This document shows positions 33,251-35,995 of a stretch of DNA of 35,995 nucleotides, piece by piece. The notes under the pieces were generated by a model, which was not told the origin of the DNA, made no database searches, and worked only from the letters and a program-made list of their open reading frames with translations. This stretch comes from CAZGOM01 sp964542875 (lineage in GTDB: Bacteria > Planctomycetota > Phycisphaerae > Phycisphaerales > Phycisphaeraceae). Made by a program: the position numbers and the translations under genes. How positions within the stretch are numbered: position 1 is the first letter of the stretch; each line of letters begins with the position of its first letter. The stretch is taken from contig CAZIWA010000054.1 in assembly GCA_964542875.1 (NCBI GenBank), positions 1 through 35,995 of the forward strand. Direction: 5' to 3'.

Positions 33251-34447
33251 ATGCTTTCAGGGCAGGCCTATTCATTCAAGAAAAAAGCACGGCTGGCCAT
33301 CTGGCTCAGTTGGATTTCCGGCTACACCAACATCTATGCCCTGATGGTCTGCCACGTGCTGGTTTCTCACGTCACCGGCAACGTCACCTGGTTCGCGCAC
33401 GATGCCACCCTTGCCGCCGCCGGCAAACCCGGTAATCACGGCGTCATCACCGCCGCACAGATCGGCCTCTTTGCCGGACTGGTCGTCTGCTTCTGGATCG
33501 GTGCCGCCCTCTCTGGCCTCATGACCGAGCTCTCCAAGCGCGCCGGGCGAAGCTCCATCTACCTCTTCCCCATCGCCGCTGAGACATTCCTGCTCCTGCT
33601 GTTTGCGGTCCTGGCATGGCGTCAGGGTTGGTCCATCGCCACCGACAACTTCAGCGCCCAGCTTCTCCTGGGCTCCGTCGCCGCGATGGCCATGGGCGTA
33701 CAGAACGCCACCATCACCATCATCTCCGGCTCCGTGGTGCGCACCACCCACCTCACCGGCGTCGTCACGGACCTTGGCATTGAGTCCGTCCAATACGTCC
33801 TCTGGTACCGAGATAAAACAAAACTCGCCCGCGATGACCGGCACGGGCGCGTGCTCTTTATTTCCGCTCGTCACCCCACCATTCAGCGCCTCATGCTGCT
33901 GACGCTCATCGTCTGCTCCTTTCTTTTCGGCTCCATCATCGGCACATTGGCCTTCATCTACGCCAAGCCCTACGGCATGCTGCTGCCCATCGCCATGCTC
34001 AGTTGGTCGATCTTCTTCACCCTGACCCATTACATCCCCGACATCGTCCGCGCCGATGCCAAAATCATCGCCACCATCGCCCCTGACTGGCCCGGCGTTG
34101 AGTCACTGCCCGATTCCATCGGCGTTTTTTACATCACTCACCCCCACACCGGCCCCGAAGACCAGGCCCCGCACTTTGCGCGCTGGGCTGACAAACTGCC
34201 GGACGCCATCAGCGTCGCCGTCCTGGTTTTCCGCCCGGACGTGCGCATGGATGAAGAAGCGCTCCTGGACCTTCAAGCCGCACTCCCCAAGATGGCGCAG
34301 AAAGACACCCGCCTGGTGCTCACCAATCTCACGCCACGGCAGTTCAAAGAGCTTCACCGCCACGGTCTGCTCAAAACCATCGGCGCCGGCAACACCATCA
34401 CCGACCCGGCCCAGGCCCTGGCCTACGCCTCAACCATCATTCATTAG
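33251..34447 (+). CDS. DUF1275 (YoaK family) membrane protein fused to a C-terminal STAS-like domain
   Basis: The N-terminal half is a DUF1275 membrane protein: WISGYTNIYALMVCHVLVSHVTGNVTWF at residues 19-46, then MAMGVQNATITIISGSVVRTTHLTGVVTDLG (about 155-185). These LTGN and MQNA/TG repeats characterise the family, of which the role is unknown. Around seven spans in all. From about residue 285 to the end is a soluble domain: IGVFYITHPHTGPEDQ, ISVAVLVFRPDVRMDEEALLDLQ, DTRLVLTNLTP then FKELHRHGLLKTIG, and ITDPAQALAYA. This has the alternation of a STAS domain as found after SulP anion transporters. STAS domains sense nucleotides or interact with partner proteins. Such a fusion suggests regulated transport, but that is inference. 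ATG at 33251 follows AAGG. Confidence 0.8.
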   Translation: MLSGQAYSFKKKARLAIWLSWISGYTNIYALMVCHVLVSHVTGNVTWFAHDATLAAAGKPGNHGVITAAQIGLFAGLVVCFWIGAALSGLMTELSKRAGRSSIYLFPIAAETFLLLLFAVLAWRQGWSIATDNFSAQLLLGSVAAMAMGVQNATITIISGSVVRTTHLTGVVTDLGIESVQYVLWYRDKTKLARDDRHGRVLFISARHPTIQRLMLLTLIVCSFLFGSIIGTLAFIYAKPYGMLLPIAMLSWSIFFTLTHYIPDIVRADAKIIATIAPDWPGVESLPDSIGVFYITHPHTGPEDQAPHFARWADKLPDAISVAVLVFRPDVRMDEEALLDLQAALPKMAQKDTRLVLTNLTPRQFKELHRHGLLKTIGAGNTITDPAQALAYASTIIH

Positions 34448-34464
34448 GCCACAACGCTGCCTGT

Positions 34465-34493
34465 CATGCTCTCGTCCGCGTGAACATGTCCTC
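34465..34493. repeat. Intergenic inverted-repeat element, copy C
   Basis: CATGCTCTCG and CGTGAACATG pair at 8 of 10 positions around TCCG, followed by TCCTCG. It shares its core with copies at 12701-12729 and 23097-23126 and lies 17 bases past the DUF1275-STAS stop, between convergent genes. Confidence 0.7.
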
Positions 34494-34521
34494 GACGGCC
34501 GCGCAAAGCCGGTCTTCAGCT

Positions 34522-35412
34522 TCATTTTCCGATGAAAAACGGCTGCCCCTTGCCATCGGCCGCCGGGGTTGCCGCCGGCTTGGTGGCGGGCTGCGTCGCT
34601 GAATCTTCCATTCCCTTGGGCAATTCCGGCCCCTTGGGCTCAAGCGGATCCCAGAACTTCATCGACCGGAAAAATCCCGCCGGCTTGTTGAACGGCTGCC
34701 ATTTGTACTCGCGCTTATTGGCAAACATGTCAGTGGGATGCAACTTCACCCACCGCAGCCATTCCACGCCATCAGCTTCGATGTCTTGCCCCGTCAGGGT
34801 CTGAAGCGCGATATTCGCGTTCTCCACCACGCCGTAGTTCTGGTCATCCAGCAGGAAAATCAGCTCCTGAACCACCGCTTTGTCCGGATACTGTCCCAGC
34901 GCGTATGCAGACGCCATGCGCACATCTTCCTGATCGTCCTTCACACCCTTGATCAGCGGCCCGACGGCGATCGGGTTGTGCAGCTTCTGCAGCGCCTTGG
35001 CCGCTTCCCACTTCACATACGGTTCTTCCCTGGGGTCCGTCAGCCGGTCGCAGATCAGCGGCACATCCGCCGGCGTGCCGTGCAGACCCAGTGCTGAAAT
35101 CGCCGCAGCGCGCACAGTCGCATCTTTTTCCCCGTTGGCGCCGTACGGGCTGGACATCAGCCGATAAAGCTTCACATACGGCTCTTCCCCGCCGAAAACC
35201 GCGCCAGATAGCGCAGCCACGGATCGTCTGCGCGCGTCAGGATCAAGGCTGAACGCCTCGCGTGCCACCTCGCCCGGCGTCGGCGGCACAAACGTCTCTT
35301 TCAGCTCCTTAAAGTCACGCCCGCTGTCGCACCCGCTCAGCGCAGACACGCAAAAACCTCCGGCCAGAAGCAGGAGGGACAAACGACAAAAGCGATCAAT
35401 CGGTTTTCGCAC
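34522..35412 (-). CDS. HEAT-repeat lipoprotein
   Basis: Exported lipoprotein with LSGC lipobox. From the GTG at 35412 the signal peptide is 27 residues (basic VRKPIDRFCR, hydrophobic LSLLLLAGGF, then LSGC); an upstream in-frame GTG at 35454 is the alternative and would lengthen the n-region by 14 residues. The mature part is built of HEAT-like helical repeats: VRAAAISALGLHG, VKWEAAKALQKLHN, VRMASAYALGQYP and VVENANIALQTLTG. These form a curved scaffold for protein binding. Then a linker WLRWVKLHPTDMF and an Ala/Pro/Thr-rich C-terminus. Partner unknown. It converges on the DUF1275-STAS gene and is divergent from the ferredoxin gene. Confidence 0.8.
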   Translation of the reverse strand: MRKPIDRFCRLSLLLLAGGFCVSALSGCDSGRDFKELKETFVPPTPGEVAREAFSLDPDARRRSVAALSGAVFGGEEPYVKLYRLMSSPYGANGEKDATVRAAAISALGLHGTPADVPLICDRLTDPREEPYVKWEAAKALQKLHNPIAVGPLIKGVKDDQEDVRMASAYALGQYPDKAVVQELIFLLDDQNYGVVENANIALQTLTGQDIEADGVEWLRWVKLHPTDMFANKREYKWQPFNKPAGFFRSMKFWDPLEPKGPELPKGMEDSATQPATKPAATPAADGKGQPFFIGK

Positions 35413-35539
35413 AGACCGGCATTGTAAGGAATTTACGCCAAGCCCGAAAATCACCCGTCTCGCACCCGATGGTCATCGCCCAATTGAGCTAAAATACCCT
35501 GCTTCCCCCCGCCCCCAACGCCTCAGGCCGGAGCCCCCC

Positions 35540-35938
35540 ATGCACATGAAACGCACCGAAGGCGATCATCCCCCCGCCACCGTACCCGTCACTTTCATCC
35601 TTCAGGACCCTCAAGCCATCACCGGCAAAAACGAGCGCGAGGTCACCGTCCTGGGCGTCAAAGGCGAGTCCATCCTCGAAACCGCGATGGACAACGGCAT
35701 CAACATCGAACACTCCTGTGGCGGCGTCTGCGCCTGCTCTACCTGCCACGTCTACCTCAATTCCGGTGACAAATCCGTCTCCGAAGCCGAAGACGACGAA
35801 CTCGACCGCGTTGAAGAAGCGCCAGACCTCAAACGCAACAGCCGCCTCTCCTGCCAGATGAAAATCATCGGCGACGGCCCCATCCAGGTCGAAGTCCCCG
35901 CCTGGAACCGCAACGCCGTCAAAGAAAAACCACATTAA
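35540..35938 (+). CDS. ISC-type [2Fe-2S] ferredoxin
   Basis: 132 residues. The cluster ligands are C60-x5-C66-x2-C69 (CGGVCACSTC, with an extra C64 as in bacterial ISC ferredoxin) and C105 (SRLSCQMK). This spacing defines adrenodoxin/ISC ferredoxins, which donate electrons for iron-sulfur cluster assembly or to P450 systems. Acidic residues DDELDRVEEAPDLKRN precede the last cysteine, the usual partner-docking helix. GGAG is six bases before the ATG; M3 at 35546 is an alternative. No isc, hsc or P450 gene is in the window, so its partner is unknown. An N-terminal extension of about 14 residues (EGDHPPATVP) and a C-terminal tail are longer than E. coli Fdx. Confidence 0.92.
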   Translation: MHMKRTEGDHPPATVPVTFILQDPQAITGKNEREVTVLGVKGESILETAMDNGINIEHSCGGVCACSTCHVYLNSGDKSVSEAEDDELDRVEEAPDLKRNSRLSCQMKIIGDGPIQVEVPAWNRNAVKEKPH

Positions 35939-35941
35939 AAA

Positions 35942-35995
35942 GGGTTTCGGGTTTCGGGTTTCGGGTTTCGGGTTTCGGGTTTCGGGTTTCGGGTT
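35942..35995. repeat. Heptamer tandem repeat (GGGTTTC), running off the window
   Basis: Nearly eight perfect units of GGGTTTC, directly after the ferredoxin stop, continuing to the last base of the window, so the true copy number is unknown. It is the longest and most regular of three 7-base arrays here. The sequence resembles a telomere-like repeat by composition only; it is intergenic chromosomal DNA. Confidence 0.95.

Noticed and set aside
35419..35426. TACAAT on the minus strand as a -10 box giving a leaderless HEAT lipoprotein mRNA from the GTG
   Set aside because: Position fits, but no acceptable -35 hexamer at 16-18 bases was found, so the evidence is too thin.
35942..35995. CRISPR array or telomere-like end
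   Set aside because: Units are 7 bases with no spacers, and the window is bacterial chromosome; simple tandem repeat fits best.

Overview
The window reads as accessory and housekeeping chromosome from a GC-rich planctomycete, most likely of the Phycisphaerae type; this is inferred from gene content, not from an rRNA gene. Supporting signs are a secreted pseudopilin with the H-x9-DG C-terminal motif, a zinc-ribbon/GYF-like membrane protein, a PL26/YetA-like polysaccharide-lyase-family protein, abundant TPR and HEAT proteins, coding strands rich in third-position C, and short 7-8 bp tandem repeats between genes. One 100-N scaffold gap (15415-15514) is present and looks like an assembly artefact.

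Layout. 1-1734: start of an AGE-family sugar epimerase (minus strand, cut by the window edge), divergent from glycerol kinase. 1821-5934: a minus-strand cluster read as TPR-AAA ATPase, then two tandem paralogous TPR-membrane proteins; this is the best candidate for an uncharacterised system. 5935-6288: no gene, only repeat-like palindromic elements. 6289-8702: a LamG-fold protein, a PHP-family histidinol-phosphatase-like protein and an ABM-domain membrane protein. 8766-11231: a large YfhO-like membrane protein. 11409-11569: tRNA-Pro(GGG) with a clear promoter and terminator. 11665-15349: a degenerate sugar-isomerase TIM barrel and a PL26-like protein. 15740-16865: three tandem paralogous 3-TM mini-proteins plus a decayed fourth copy. 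16929-19425: an AlaC-type aminotransferase and a PpiC foldase lipoprotein. 19477-23064: a zinc-ribbon/GYF-like protein overlapping mutY, then a SIS-domain protein. 23201-25686: zwf, a coupled small ORF and rsmE. 25981-28515: a PQQ-type sugar dehydrogenase, two small proteins and a pseudopilin. 28607-35938: recJ, a SpoIID-like lipoprotein, a secreted unknown, a DUF1275-STAS fusion, a HEAT lipoprotein and an ISC-type ferredoxin.

How the genes fit together. Most of the window is a mosaic of one- to three-gene units rather than one pathway. Themes are carbon use (glycerol kinase, AGE epimerase, G6PDH, PQQ sugar dehydrogenase, PL26-like protein, SIS protein), DNA and RNA maintenance (MutY, RecJ, RsmE) and envelope proteins (PpiC, SpoIID, pseudopilin, YfhO, HEAT lipoprotein).

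The intergenic DNA carries several repeat families: 7-bp tandem repeats of three different units, an 8-bp degenerate array overlapping the 5' end of the SpoIID gene, and a roughly 25-bp inverted repeat found three times, each time just downstream of a plus-strand gene.
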